Shown here one piece after another: positions 34,765 to 44,430 of a stretch of 64,000 nucleotides of DNA (its first letter is position 1; each line of letters opens with the position of its first letter). The stretch lies in NCBI GenBank assembly GCA_947624965.1, contig CANQMN010000007.1:30193-94192 (forward strand). The letters run 5' to 3'. The stretch comes from an uncultured Clostridia bacterium (GTDB lineage Bacteria; Bacillota; Clostridia; Christensenellales; Borkfalkiaceae). Below the pieces are notes generated by a model. The model did no database searches. It was given only the letters and a program-made list of their open reading frames with translations, and was not told where the DNA came from. Position numbers and translations under genes: made by a program.

Positions 34765-35955
34765 TCAATCTCCGAGATATTTCCGCAATCTTTCGCACGC
34801 TTCCAGCGTATCCTCGCGGGTCCCGAACGCGGTGAGACGGAAATACCCCTCCCCGTTCTTGCCGAACCCGCTCCCCGGCGTGCCGACGATATCGGCGTTT
34901 TCGAGCAATTCGTCGAAGAACGCCCAGCTGTCCTTTCCGCCCGGACACTTCATCCAGACGTAAGGAGAATTTTTCCCGCCCGTGTGCGCGATGTGCAATT
35001 TATCCAACGTATCGCAGATGATGCGCGCGTTTTCGCGGTAATAGGCGATATTTTCCGCGATCTGCCGCTCTCCCTCCTCGGAAAAGACGGCGGCGGCGCC
35101 CATCTGGGAAACATAGGATACGCCGTTGAATTTGGTGGACTGTCTGCGCGCCCAAAGGCGGTTGAGCGAAGTCCCCTCCCGCACGAGCGCCTTGGGCACG
35201 ACGGTGTATCCGCACCGCACGCCCGTAAAGCCCGCCGTCTTGGAAAAGGAACAGATCTCGATCGCGCAGTCCTTCGCGCCCTCCGTCTGATAGATGCTCC
35301 GCGCGAGCGAATCGTCCGTTACGAACGCCTCGTACGCCGCGTCGTACAGGATGACGGCGTCCCGCGCCTTCGCATATTCCACCCACGCCGCGAGCTGTTT
35401 CTTTGTGTATGCCGCGCCCGTGGGGTTGTTGGGAGAACAAAGGTAGATGATATCCGCTTCCGCACCGTCCGGCATGGGAAGAAACCCGTTTTCCTCGTTC
35501 GCCGCGGCATAGAGGATGCGCCGCCCCGCCATCACGTTGGTATCCACATAGACGGGATAGACGGGATCGGGCACGAGCACGGTATTGTCCTTGGCAAAGA
35601 TATCGAGAAGGTTGCCGAGGTCGGACTTCGCGCCGTCCGAGACGAAAATCTCGTCCGAAGAGAGCGAGACGCCCTTCCGCGCATAGCTCCCCTTGATGCT
35701 TTCGAGCAGCGATTCGTAGGCGTAGCAGTACCTGTCCGGTCCGTACCCCTTAAAGGTCTCCTTGCGGGAGAGGTCGTCCACGGCGCGGTGCATCGCCTCG
35801 ATGGCGACGGGCGCGAGCGGGCGCGTTACGTCCCCGATGGAGAGGCGGATGACCCGCCGTTCGGGATGCGCCTTTCGGTATGCCGCCGTTTTTTCGCCCA
35901 CTTTCGCAAACAGATAGTTATCTTTGAGGTTGAGAAAATCCGAATTGATCTTCAT
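34765..35955 (-). CDS. dapL: LL-diaminopimelate aminotransferase
   Basis: 396 residues; converts tetrahydrodipicolinate directly to LL-DAP, bypassing the succinyl or acetyl branches. DapL-type start ([19 protein letters not shown]), [15 protein letters not shown], and the PLP lysine in [10 protein letters not shown]. Its product is the substrate of DapF encoded two genes upstream. Its start overlaps the pyrG stop by ATGA. Confidence 0.96.
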   Translation of the reverse strand: MKINSDFLNLKDNYLFAKVGEKTAAYRKAHPERRVIRLSIGDVTRPLAPVAIEAMHRAVDDLSRKETFKGYGPDRYCYAYESLLESIKGSYARKGVSLSSDEIFVSDGAKSDLGNLLDIFAKDNTVLVPDPVYPVYVDTNVMAGRRILYAAANEENGFLPMPDGAEADIIYLCSPNNPTGAAYTKKQLAAWVEYAKARDAVILYDAAYEAFVTDDSLARSIYQTEGAKDCAIEICSFSKTAGFTGVRCGYTVVPKALVREGTSLNRLWARRQSTKFNGVSYVSQMGAAAVFSEEGERQIAENIAYYRENARIICDTLDKLHIAHTGGKNSPYVWMKCPGGKDSWAFFDELLENADIVGTPGSGFGKNGEGYFRLTAFGTREDTLEACERLRKYLGD

Positions 35956-37553
35956 TTTCTCTCCATATGCTTCACCGCATGGCGGATAAACTCGCGGAAG
36001 AGCGGATGGGCGCAGTTGGGACGGGATTTGAACTCGGGATGGAACTGCACGCCCACGAAGAAATCGTTCGCGGGATATTCCACCGCCTCGCAGAGCGTGC
36101 CGTCCGGGGACGTCCCCGCGATGCGCATGCCGTTCTCCTCGAACTGCGCGCGGTATTCGTTGTTGAATTCAAAGCGGTGGCGGTGCCGCTCCTGCACGAG
36201 GTCGGCGCCGTACGCCTCCTTCATGCGGTCCCCGAGCACAACGCAGGGATACGCGCCGAGGCGCATCGTCCCGCCCATTTTCACGCCGTACTGGTCGGGC
36301 ATGAGGTCGATGACGGAATGCGCGCCCTCGGGGAAGAACTCCGAAGAATTGGCGTCCGCATAGCCGAGGACGTTGCGCGCGAACTCGATGACCGCGACCT
36401 GCATGCCGAGGCAGATGCCGAGATAGGGAATATTGTGCTCGCGGGCATACTTGCACGCGGCGATCTTCCCCTCTACGCCGCGCCCGCCGAAGCCGCCCGG
36501 AATGAGAACGCCGTGCACATGCGCGAGCACCGCGGCGACGTTCTCATCGTTGAGTTTTTCGGTATCCACCCACTCGATCTCCACTTTCGCGTCCGTCTCA
36601 TAGCCGCCGTGCGCGAGCGCCTCGGCGACGGAGAGATACGCATCGTGGAGTTGGACGTACTTCCCGCAGAGCGCGATCTTCACCGTCTTGCTGCGCGCAT
36701 GGATGCGGGTGAGCATATCTTCCCACTCCGCGGTGTCGATCTCGCGCGGGTCGAGGTGCAAAATTCTGCATACCGTTGTGGAGAGATTGCTCCGTTCGAG
36801 CATCATGGGCGCCTCGTACAGAACGGGTACGGTGAGATTTTCGATACAGCAATCGGGTTCGACGTTACAGAACATCGCGATCTTTTCGCGGATGGAATCG
36901 GGCATCGGTTCGTCGACCCGCGCCACGATGATATCGGGGAAAATGCCCATCCCCTGCAACTCCTTCACGGAGTGCTGCGTGGGCTTGCTCTTGAATTCGC
37001 AGGAGCCCGAAATATACGGAACGAGCGTTACGTGGATATAGCAACAATTTTCCCTGCCCACTTCGCGCGCCACCTGACGGATGGCTTCGAGGAAGGGCTG
37101 GCTCTCGATATCGCCCGTCGTGCCGCCGATCTCGGTGATGACGATGTCCGCGCCCGCCGTCTTGCCGACCTGATAGATGAACGACTTTATTTCGTTCGTG
37201 ATGTGGGGAATGATCTGGACGGTCTGCCCGAGATATTCGCCGTTCCGCTCCTTATTGAGCACGTTCCAATAAACTTTCCCCGTGGTGAGATTGGAGAACT
37301 TGTTGAGATTTTCGTCGATGAACCGCTCGTAATGTCCGAGGTCGAGGTCTGTCTCCGCGCCGTCCTCGGTTACGAACACTTCGCCGTGCTGGTACGGGCT
37401 CATCGTGCCGGGGTCGATGTTGATGTAGGGATCGAGCTTTTGCGACGCCACTTTATAGCCCCGCATCTTCAAGAGCCGCCCGAGCGACGCGGCGGTGATC
37501 CCCTTCCCGAGCCCGGAGACGACGCCTCCCGTTACGAAAATGTACTTCGTCAT
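35952..37553 (-). CDS. pyrG: CTP synthase
   Basis: 533 residues; amination of UTP to CTP. Synthetase domain starts [16 protein letters not shown] with [21 protein letters not shown]; the class I glutaminase has GICLGMQ and the late FHPEF. Translationally coupled to dapL and 25 bases after dapF. Confidence 0.98.
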   Translation of the reverse strand: MTKYIFVTGGVVSGLGKGITAASLGRLLKMRGYKVASQKLDPYINIDPGTMSPYQHGEVFVTEDGAETDLDLGHYERFIDENLNKFSNLTTGKVYWNVLNKERNGEYLGQTVQIIPHITNEIKSFIYQVGKTAGADIVITEIGGTTGDIESQPFLEAIRQVAREVGRENCCYIHVTLVPYISGSCEFKSKPTQHSVKELQGMGIFPDIIVARVDEPMPDSIREKIAMFCNVEPDCCIENLTVPVLYEAPMMLERSNLSTTVCRILHLDPREIDTAEWEDMLTRIHARSKTVKIALCGKYVQLHDAYLSVAEALAHGGYETDAKVEIEWVDTEKLNDENVAAVLAHVHGVLIPGGFGGRGVEGKIAACKYAREHNIPYLGICLGMQVAVIEFARNVLGYADANSSEFFPEGAHSVIDLMPDQYGVKMGGTMRLGAYPCVVLGDRMKEAYGADLVQERHRHRFEFNNEYRAQFEENGMRIAGTSPDGTLCEAVEYPANDFFVGVQFHPEFKSRPNCAHPLFREFIRHAVKHMERK

Positions 37554-37578
37554 AAGTTTCTCCTCTTGCCGATCGTAT

Positions 37579-38415
37579 TTATAGTTCGACTTCGCCCGTA
37601 AAGGCGATCTCCGCGGGTCCCGTCATCAGGACGGTCTCCGCCGTACAGCTAACCGAAAGATCTCCGCCGCGGAGATGCACGACTGTCTCGCCGCCGCCGA
37701 TCTTTCCTTCGGCGAGCGCCGCGGCGACCGCCGCGCACGCGCCCGTGCCGCAGGCGAACGTCTCTCCGCTCCCCCGTTCCCAGACGCGCATGACAAGTTC
37801 GTTTTCCGCTTTCACCTGCACGAATTCGACGTTCACGCCCTCGGGGAACGCCGCGTGCCGCTCGATCGCGGGACCGAACTTTTCGAGCGGGACCGCATAC
37901 GGATCCTCGCAAAAGATAACGCAATGGGGATTCCCCATCGACACGCAGGTAACCTGAAAATTCTCGCCCGCGGCGGTGAGCCGCCGCGCGACCGCGCGCG
38001 GACCGTCCATCAGGACGGGGATCTTCTCCGGGGAAAACTCCGCCCTCCCCATATCCACGGTAACGGAGACGACGGAACCGTCCCGTACGCGCGGATACAG
38101 CGTCTTGATGCCCGCGCGCGTTTCGAGCGTGAGCGTATCGCGCGCGATCCCGCGCACCTCATAGAGATATTTCGCGATGCACCGCGCCGCGTTTCCGCAC
38201 ATCTTCCCCTCGCTTCCGTCCGCGTTGAACATGCGCATTTTCGCGTCGGCGACGGCGGAAGGGAGAATGAGCACAATTCCGTCCCCGCCGATGCTGCGGC
38301 GGCGGTCCGAAAGGCGGACGGCGAGCGCGGACGGCGAGGGCAACGCCTTTTCAAAGCAATCGAAATAGACGTAGTCGTTGCCGATCCCGTGCATCTTGTA
38401 AAAAGTCCGCTTCAT
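37579..38415 (-). CDS. dapF: Diaminopimelate epimerase (canonical copy)
   Basis: 278 residues; interconverts LL- and meso-DAP for lysine and peptidoglycan. Both catalytic cysteines are present: Cys73 in MCGNAARC and Cys222 in ACGTGAC. Other ligand-binding segments are [21 protein letters not shown] and WERGSGE. It starts one base after purA ends and shares an operon with dapL. Compare the CarB-fused copy at 12393-16448, which has lost the first cysteine. Confidence 0.96.
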   Translation of the reverse strand: MKRTFYKMHGIGNDYVYFDCFEKALPSPSALAVRLSDRRRSIGGDGIVLILPSAVADAKMRMFNADGSEGKMCGNAARCIAKYLYEVRGIARDTLTLETRAGIKTLYPRVRDGSVVSVTVDMGRAEFSPEKIPVLMDGPRAVARRLTAAGENFQVTCVSMGNPHCVIFCEDPYAVPLEKFGPAIERHAAFPEGVNVEFVQVKAENELVMRVWERGSGETFACGTGACAAVAAALAEGKIGGGETVVHLRGGDLSVSCTAETVLMTGPAEIAFTGEVEL

Positions 38416-38416
38416 G

Positions 38417-39688
38417 TTACAGTTTTACGTAAGCCTCGCGTTCCGCCCCCACGGAGACGTACGTGATCTTGCACGAGCAGAGCGCCTCCAAGAGACGGAT
38501 ATAGGCAAGCGCCTCGGCGGGAAGATCGGAGGGCTTGCGGCAATGCGAGATATCGCAACACCACCCCTTTACCTTCTCGTAGACGGGTTTGCACCTGTCG
38601 AGCGCGTCGGGATAGGGAAATTCGTGAACGATCTTTCCGTCGAGCTCGTACGCCGTGCAGATCTCGATCTCCTCGTACCCGGAGAGGATATCCAGTTTGG
38701 TGAGCGCGATCTCGTCCGCGCCCTGACAGCGGATCCCATAGCGGGAAGCCACGACGTCGAAGGGACCGACCCTTCTCGGTCTGCCCGTCGCCGCGCCGTA
38801 TTCGCCGCCCGCCTCGCGGAGTTTCTCCGCCTTTTCCCCGAAGTACTCCGCGGTAAACGGTCCCTCGCCCACGCAGGTGGAGTACGCCTTCATGATGCCG
38901 ATGGACCTGTCGAGTTTGAGATTGGGCACGCCCGCCCCGATGGGCGCGTACGCGGCGATCGTGGAGGAGCTCGACGTGTAGGGAAGGATCCCGAGATCCA
39001 CGTCCCGAAGCGCGCCGAGTTGCGCCTCGAACAAAATTTTCTTGCCCGCGGCGTGCGCTTCGTTGAGATACAGCCCGACGTCGCAGATATAATCCCTGAA
39101 CGGTTCGCCGTATTTACGGAGATATTCCACGGTCTCTTCCACGGAGATCGGCGCATGCCGATAGCCGCCCGCAACGGTGAGATTTTTCCACTCCACGATG
39201 TCCTTCACCTTTTCGTAGAGAAGGTCGGGATCGAGCAGTTCGCCCATGCGGAAGCACTTCTTCATATAGCGGTCGGCATAGGCGGGCGCGATGCCGCGGC
39301 GGGTGGAGCCGAATTTTTTGCCCGCGAGCCGATCTTCCTCCAAACAGTCCAAAAGAACGTGGTAAGGCATCGTGATGACGGCGCGGTCGCTTATCTTCAA
39401 ATTCTCGGGGGAGATCTTTATCCCCTGTGCGCAAAGCCTCGCCGTTTCCTCGGAGAGGTGCTTGATATCGACGACCATACCGAGCCCCAAGACATTGACG
39501 ACGTTCTCGCGGAGGATCCCGGACGGAAGCAGGTTGAGCACGAATTTCCCGCGTTCGTTGATGACGGTGTGTCCCGCGTTGTTGCCGCCCTGATAACGGC
39601 AGACGATATCGAACTCGCGGGAGAGAAGGTCTACCATTCTCCCCTTTCCTTCGTCGCCCCAGTTGATGCCGCAAACGGAAGTAAGCAT
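38417..39688 (-). CDS. purA: Adenylosuccinate synthase
   Basis: 423 residues; GTP-dependent condensation of IMP with aspartate. GINWGDEGKGRMVDLLS at the start, QGGNNAGHTV, TRRGIAPAYADR, and late TGRPRRVGPFDVV. Ribosome site AAGGGGAG about 10 bases before the ATG. It heads purA-dapF-pyrG-dapL-malQ-mscL. Confidence 0.97.
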   Translation of the reverse strand: MLTSVCGINWGDEGKGRMVDLLSREFDIVCRYQGGNNAGHTVINERGKFVLNLLPSGILRENVVNVLGLGMVVDIKHLSEETARLCAQGIKISPENLKISDRAVITMPYHVLLDCLEEDRLAGKKFGSTRRGIAPAYADRYMKKCFRMGELLDPDLLYEKVKDIVEWKNLTVAGGYRHAPISVEETVEYLRKYGEPFRDYICDVGLYLNEAHAAGKKILFEAQLGALRDVDLGILPYTSSSSTIAAYAPIGAGVPNLKLDRSIGIMKAYSTCVGEGPFTAEYFGEKAEKLREAGGEYGAATGRPRRVGPFDVVASRYGIRCQGADEIALTKLDILSGYEEIEICTAYELDGKIVHEFPYPDALDRCKPVYEKVKGWCCDISHCRKPSDLPAEALAYIRLLEALCSCKITYVSVGAEREAYVKL

Positions 39689-39751
39689 ATTTTACAGTCT
39701 CCCCTTAACGGATTTTTTCCATGCGAAAAGACCCGTCGCAAATTACGCTTT

Positions 39752-39781
39752 ATTATACAATATGCGGGCGTTCCTTGTCAA
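39752..39781 (-). promoter_or_regulatory. Promoter of the purA operon
   Basis: TTGACA (39781-39776), 18-base spacer, TATAAT (39757-39752), about 65 bases before purA. No riboswitch-like structure was recognised in the short leader. Confidence 0.82.
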
Positions 39782-39913
39782 GCGTCGGCGCGGATTTTCC
39801 CGTTGCTATCTTTCCGCGGGCGCGCGGGCGCGGAAAGGCGGTCTCATCCGCAGATCCCCCCCTCTTTCTTGCAAATAATTCACAATATTTGGCATATTTT
39901 TTACAAAAAACAG

Positions 39914-39942
39914 TTGACATTTTTCTTTATCGGGCGTAAAAT
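39914..39942 (+). promoter_or_regulatory. Promoter of the zinc-ribbon NUDIX gene
   Basis: TTGACA (39914-39919), 17 bases, TAAAAT (39937-39942), 28 bases before the start codon. Confidence 0.82.
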
Positions 39943-39970
39943 AATTAAAATATCACTTTGAGGTTCGGTT

Positions 39971-40462
39971 ATGTATTGCAGAGACTGCGGTGAAAAACTC
40001 ACCTTGCGCTTTATGGAAAACGAGGGGCTCGTTCCCTATTGCCCCAAATGCGAGAAATATAAGTTCCCCTTCTTCCCCGTCGCGGTGTCGATGACCGTCG
40101 TCAATCGCGCGGAGGATAAGATTTTGCTTGCGAAGCATGTCGGGGACGACGACTATAAGCTCTTTGCGGGGTACATCAAAAAGGGAGAGAGCGCGGAGAA
40201 AGCCATTCCCCGCGAGCTCAAAGAAGAGACGGCGCTCAACGCGTTGAAATGGCGGTATTACGGTTCCCGCTATCACGACGCGAAGAATTTGCTCATGCTC
40301 AATTTCATCGTTACCGTAGACGAGGCGGAGCCCACTCTGAACGAGGAGATCGAGGAGGCGCGCTGGTGCACGTTCGACGAGGCGAAGGAGCGCATCCGCA
40401 AGAACTCCACCGCGGAATACTTCCTGAACGGCGCGCTCAACGAAATGCGCAAGAAGAAGTAA
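39971..40462 (+). CDS. NUDIX hydrolase with N-terminal zinc ribbon
   Basis: 163 residues. CRDC (residues 3-6) and CPKC form a zinc ribbon ahead of a NUDIX domain with the box GESAEKAIPRELKEET (about 76-91). The layout resembles NADH-pyrophosphatase-like or small zinc-ribbon NUDIX proteins of Clostridia; the nucleotide substrate cannot be read from sequence. GAGG ribosome site. Ends at a strong terminator. Confidence 0.9.
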   Translation: MYCRDCGEKLTLRFMENEGLVPYCPKCEKYKFPFFPVAVSMTVVNRAEDKILLAKHVGDDDYKLFAGYIKKGESAEKAIPRELKEETALNALKWRYYGSRYHDAKNLLMLNFIVTVDEAEPTLNEEIEEARWCTFDEAKERIRKNSTAEYFLNGALNEMRKKK

Positions 40463-40505
40463 AATACGGACTTCGGGAAAACGAAGCCCGCGCAAAAATA
40501 GGGAA

Positions 40506-40533
40506 AACGGGACGCCGTGGGCGTCCCGTTTTT
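40506..40533 (+). terminator. Terminator of the NUDIX gene
   Basis: Stem AACGGGACGCC/GGCGTCCCGTT, 3-base loop, then a run of T. Confidence 0.88.
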
Positions 40534-40568
40534 GGTGAACGGAAAATGATGCGAGCGGCGCACGGCTC

Positions 40569-40757
40569 CCCCTCCCCTACCCCTCCCCCTGGCACAGGGG
40601 GAGGGTAAAAAAACGTCTACTCCTCCCCCTCGCGTTGCGAGGGGGAAATAGAAGACGTCTCCCCCCTTGCGCTGCGAGAGGGCGAAAATAAAAGACGTCC
40701 CCCCTCGCGTTGCGAGGGGGGGATAAAAGACGCCCTCCCCTGACAAAGGGGAGGGCG
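40569..40757. repeat. Tandem array of five C/G hairpins
   Basis: This 316-base gene-free stretch (40463-40778) holds, after the NUDIX terminator, five hairpins: CCCTCCCCCT/AGGGGGAGGG (40581-40605); CCCCCTCGC-GTT-GCGAGGGGG (40625-40645); a diverged copy of it (40662-40682); another copy (40700-40721); and CCCTCCCCT/AGGGGAGGG (about 40734-40756). They are joined by A-rich linkers ending in AAGACGTC-like sequence, with a period of about 38 bases. No ORF is credible here. Confidence 0.8.
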
Positions 40758-40778
40758 AAACAAAATGCCGCTTGCCTG

Positions 40779-42635
40779 TTATGCCTCCGATTCCGCGTAG
40801 AAGAGACAGATCGTTTTCTCATTGTCGTTCGTCGCACGGATGATATGGAGCCCGTCGTAGATCACTTGAAAGTTGAGCTCGACCGATTGGGTCTTCCCGT
40901 CCTCGTCTATCGTGATTTGGGTCACCGTGATCGATATGGTTCCGTTGTTCTCCGTATACGTCCCACTCTCCACATAGCTTCCCACATGCGCAATGTCGTG
41001 CTCGTAGATCTGTACCGTGCCGTCGGCGTTGAAAACATAGCGAGAACCGCTGAGCCTTGTATTGACCGGCGCCAAATCTGTGCTTGTCAACAAGTTGCTG
41101 CCGTCGTCGGAAAGTCCGCTGCTGCCCGCGCAGAGATAGTCGAACGTTTTGCCCGCAACGGACGGGATCAAATTGGGCTGCGTCTCGGGAAGCTCGATTT
41201 CCGTCGAGCCGAAGTGATCTATCGTGATGTCCCCGTAGTAGGAAATGTAGCACGAAATGCTGACGACATTCGTTCCGGACACGACGATCTCTACATCTTC
41301 GATATTTGTGGAACCGCTGTATTTGACTTGCGCCGCCGTATAGACCCCGGATGCATAGGAGAAATCGTTGTAATGCGCGCCGAAGACCGCCGCCGCCAAC
41401 CCGACAAGCGAAGAAGACATAAATCCATCCTCATAGGTTGCCTCGTCGCACGTTTCTTTCTGCCACAGGGACGCCGCGCCCTCGGGCTTCGTATATTGAA
41501 TATAATCGTCGCCTTCCCTCGTGTATATTACACTCTCATAATACGTGCCGAAGCCCTCCCTGTAATCGGTGTTCACGTCTACCTTGTAGATGTTGAGAAC
41601 ATTCTTGTTTTGGGTCGTTTGCGTAAAATTCCTCGACGCGCCGAGCGCGGTGAAGCAGGATTCCCACTGCGTTTGGGACATCTCCCCGTCGGACGGCGCG
41701 GTGTCGTCCGTATAAACAGCGGGCAGAAGCACTTCCGTCGAGCCGATGTGATCGACCGTGATCCGTTCGTCGCCTCGTTCATCGTACCCGCCGACCAGCG
41801 TGCAGACGACGCGGACGATCTTCTTGCCGCTCACCGTAATGACCACGTCTTTGAGCGTGACATCGTAAGAGGCGACCGCGATCTCGGAAGCGGTGTAAAC
41901 GCCCGCGCTGAACGCGAAGGAGGAGAAATTGGTTTCCAGCGCGGCAGCCGCGGCGGCAACCATACGCACGGGGACTGCGACGACACTTTCGTATCTGGAC
42001 CGCTTCGTATTGCTCTTGATCCATTCCGAGGACGACGCCTGTTTGATATAGCTGTAATAGAGCGAATTTTCGATGGTGTAGATGCCTTCGTACGAGCCCG
42101 TCGTCTCATAATATTTCGTCCCGTCGAGCTTCATGGCGCCCACGAGCCCGCCGTTCCGAATGCGTTCGAGGGAGTAATTCGTAAGCGCGCCGAAGGTAGC
42201 CGTCTGCTCCCCCCATTCGTCCTCGCTCATCTGCGTGTTGTCCGAAGGCTTGGGGACGTCCGTCTTGCTGACGCCGTTTTGATCGACGGTGATGATGCGG
42301 TCGGGCGTATCCAAACTCTCCGTACGGAGCTCATAGGTGATCTTGACGATCTTCCCTTCCAGCAGAGTTATCTCGATGTTCTTACAGACAAAACCGTCCG
42401 TCGAAGGGATCTCCGAAGCGACGTATTTGCCGTCCTCGTACTTGAACGAATCGTAATGCGCGGCGAAGAGCTGAACTTCTCCCGTAGCGCCGTTCGCATT
42501 GAAAAACGCTTCGATGCTTTGCCCCCATTCCGCTTCGGGGATCGCGCCCTCCGGTTCGTCGTTGCAAGCGACAAATCCGAGCGCACAGCACAGCGCGCAG
42601 ACGAGCGTCATGAGCGTAAGTAAGATTTTTTTCAT
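40779..42635 (-). CDS. Modular surface lipoprotein with internal repeats
   Basis: 618 residues. Signal peptide with lipobox ending FVAC (about residue 24), so membrane-anchored on the outside. Three related modules follow: each starts with a x-S/A-x-x-x-W helix (IPEAEWGQ, MSEDEWGE, MSQTQWES), contains SF.Y..G.Y.A..I-type strands and ends with ITVDxxGSTEVLLP-like sequence; the first module is shortened. A lipocalin-like C-terminal domain (about 510-618) closes it. No function recognised. GGAG ribosome site. Its promoter spacer contains nine consecutive C/G pairs. Confidence 0.85.
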   Translation of the reverse strand: MKKILLTLMTLVCALCCALGFVACNDEPEGAIPEAEWGQSIEAFFNANGATGEVQLFAAHYDSFKYEDGKYVASEIPSTDGFVCKNIEITLLEGKIVKITYELRTESLDTPDRIITVDQNGVSKTDVPKPSDNTQMSEDEWGEQTATFGALTNYSLERIRNGGLVGAMKLDGTKYYETTGSYEGIYTIENSLYYSYIKQASSSEWIKSNTKRSRYESVVAVPVRMVAAAAAALETNFSSFAFSAGVYTASEIAVASYDVTLKDVVITVSGKKIVRVVCTLVGGYDERGDERITVDHIGSTEVLLPAVYTDDTAPSDGEMSQTQWESCFTALGASRNFTQTTQNKNVLNIYKVDVNTDYREGFGTYYESVIYTREGDDYIQYTKPEGAASLWQKETCDEATYEDGFMSSSLVGLAAAVFGAHYNDFSYASGVYTAAQVKYSGSTNIEDVEIVVSGTNVVSISCYISYYGDITIDHFGSTEIELPETQPNLIPSVAGKTFDYLCAGSSGLSDDGSNLLTSTDLAPVNTRLSGSRYVFNADGTVQIYEHDIAHVGSYVESGTYTENNGTISITVTQITIDEDGKTQSVELNFQVIYDGLHIIRATNDNEKTICLFYAESEA

Positions 42636-42711
42636 TCCGTTTTCTCCTTTGCGCCGTAGGGAAAGCGTGCTTTTCCTATCGCGCAGAACCATGGGATTTT
42701 CTTGCATTACA

Positions 42712-42742
42712 ATTATACATCACCCCCCCCCGCGTTTGTCAA
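42712..42742 (-). promoter_or_regulatory. Lipoprotein promoter with a homopolymeric poly-C/G spacer
   Basis: TTGACA (42742-42737) and TATAAT (42717-42712) are consensus but 19 bases apart; the spacer contains a 9-base C tract (42723-42731, plus strand). Loss of two bases would give the optimal 17-base spacing, so slipped-strand changes could switch expression. Confidence 0.7.
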
Positions 42743-42821
42743 GCGTAGAAATGCATAAAATCGCCAAAACTTTCGGAACTTTTTTTTACGAAATCACGCG
42801 CGAGACCGCGCCACGCATGCA

Positions 42822-42851
42822 AAGCGCCCGGATGGATCCATCCGGGCGCTT
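42822..42851 (-). terminator. Terminator after yebC
   Basis: A 30-base perfect palindrome (AAGCGCCCGGATGGA and its complement) directly downstream of yebC on the minus strand, with a short T-run. Confidence 0.75.
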
Positions 42852-42892
42852 GTATCTCGCAAATCTTGTCCGTCCCGCCGAAAGCGGTCCGC

Positions 42893-43633
42893 TTATTCCT
42901 CTTCTTCCTCTTCGGGAAGTTCGACGTTGTGGTAGACGTCCTGCACATCGTCGTTCTCTTCGAGTTTATCGAGCATCTTGCGGAACGTTTCGAGTTTCTC
43001 CTCGGGCAGCACGATCTTGTTCTGCGGGATCATGGTGAGTTCCGCCTGCAAAAATTCGAGCCCCTTGCCTTCCAGATACTTGCGCACCTCGGAGAACGCC
43101 GCGGGCGTCGTGTAAATTTCGTAGGCGTCCTCTTGGGTTACGATCTCTTCCGCCCCCGCATCGATGGCGATCTCGAACATTTCGTCCTCGGAAAGGGAAG
43201 CCGTGCGCTCGATGACGATGAGCCCCTTGTTCTCGAACATATAGGAGACGCTCCCCGTCGTGCCGAGCGTGCCGCCGTGCTTGGACATGATGGCGCGGAT
43301 ATCCCCCGCCGTGCGGTTGTTGTTGTCGGTGAGCGTCGAGATGATGACCGCCGCGCCTCCGACGCCGTACCCCTCGTAGGTGAGCTCCTTAAATTCACGG
43401 TCGCCGAGTTCGCCCGCCGCCCGCTTGATGGAACGCTCGATGTTGTCGTTGGGCATATTCGCCGCCTTCGCCTTCGCGATGACGTCCGCGAGCTTGGAAT
43501 TGGTGGCGGGATTGGGATTTCCCTTCGCCGCGACCGCGATCTCTCTGCCGATCTTGGTGAAGAGTTTGCCGCGCGCGGCATCCGCCTTGCCCTTCTTTGC
43601 CTGTATGTTGTGCCATTTGCTGTGACCTGACAT
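42893..43633 (-). CDS. yebC: YebC/PmpR family regulator (TACO1 family)
   Basis: 246 residues. Characteristic start SGHSKWHNIQAKKGKADAARGK and KIGREIAVAAK; middle GYGVGGAAVIISTLTDNNNRT. Proteins of this family bind DNA or assist translation of difficult (for example proline-rich) sequences; the exact role here is unknown. GGAGG ribosome site; follows the rRNA/tRNA methyltransferase gene by 53 bases. Acidic tail of consecutive Glu. Confidence 0.95.
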   Translation of the reverse strand: MSGHSKWHNIQAKKGKADAARGKLFTKIGREIAVAAKGNPNPATNSKLADVIAKAKAANMPNDNIERSIKRAAGELGDREFKELTYEGYGVGGAAVIISTLTDNNNRTAGDIRAIMSKHGGTLGTTGSVSYMFENKGLIVIERTASLSEDEMFEIAIDAGAEEIVTQEDAYEIYTTPAAFSEVRKYLEGKGLEFLQAELTMIPQNKIVLPEEKLETFRKMLDKLEENDDVQDVYHNVELPEEEEEE

Positions 43634-43686
43634 AAAAATTACCTCCGAATAAAGAATATTTGCTCCGCGGCGCGGGCGCGCCGACG

Positions 43687-44430
43687 TTAATGTTTGAGTG
43701 CGTACATTGCGATCCCCGCCGAGACGGCGGCGTTCAGGCTCTCCACGCGCCCCTCCATCGGAATGGAGAGAAAGCGGGAAGCGCGCGTGCGGACTTCTTC
43801 CGAGAGCCCGTTCCCCTCGTTGCCGATGCAGAGGCAGAATTTTTCGGGCGGGACGAAGGAAAAGACGTTCTCCCCGTCCATATCCGCCGCGAAAAGAGGC
43901 ACGCCTTGAAGCGCGGCGAAGATCTCTTCCCGCGCGCCGCGCATGAGTTTGGCGTAGAACACGCCGCTCATGCTCGCCCGCACGCTCTTGGGCGCGAACG
44001 GGTCCGCGCAGTCGTCGGTAAGATAAATTTCTCCGTAGCCCGCCGCCGCGGCGGTCCTTATGACCGCGCCGACGTTGGCGGGATCGGACACCCCGTCGAG
44101 CATCAGACAGCTTTTTTCGGGGGGAATTACCGCATTTTGGGGCATTCTGACCTCGGCGAGGACGCCCTGCGGCGTCTTTTCATCGGAGATCGCCCCGAAG
44201 GCGTCCTTCCCGAAAAGAAGGACTTCCCCCGCGACGCTCTGCGCCCAGCCGAAGCTATGCGCCTGCGTCTCGCAGAGGGCGACGCGCAAGATCTCCATGC
44301 CGCACGCGGCGCACTCCGAGACCATTTTTCCGCCCTCGACGAGGAAAGTCCCCCGCTCTCTCCGCCCCTTTTTCTCCTTCAAAGCGGCGAGCGCTTTGAC
44401 CGCGGGATTGTTCTTGGATAAGATAATCAC
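43687..44430 (-). CDS. TrmH/SpoU family RNA 2'-O-methyltransferase
   Basis: 247 residues. N-terminal substrate-binding domain (ERGTFLVEGGKMVSE) and a SPOUT knot with LDGVSDPANVGAVIRTA, IGNEGNGLSEE and IPMEGRVESLNAAVSAGI. Resembles RlmB/TsnR-like enzymes of Firmicutes that methylate 23S rRNA; the exact nucleotide cannot be assigned. GTG start overlaps the GH172 stop (GTGA). Confidence 0.93.
   Translation of the reverse strand: MIILSKNNPAVKALAALKEKKGRRERGTFLVEGGKMVSECAACGMEILRVALCETQAHSFGWAQSVAGEVLLFGKDAFGAISDEKTPQGVLAEVRMPQNAVIPPEKSCLMLDGVSDPANVGAVIRTAAAAGYGEIYLTDDCADPFAPKSVRASMSGVFYAKLMRGAREEIFAALQGVPLFAADMDGENVFSFVPPEKFCLCIGNEGNGLSEEVRTRASRFLSIPMEGRVESLNAAVSAGIAMYALKH

Noticed and set aside
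40569..40757. CRISPR array
   Set aside because: Repeats are short palindromes, linkers are nearly identical rather than unique, and no cas genes are present.
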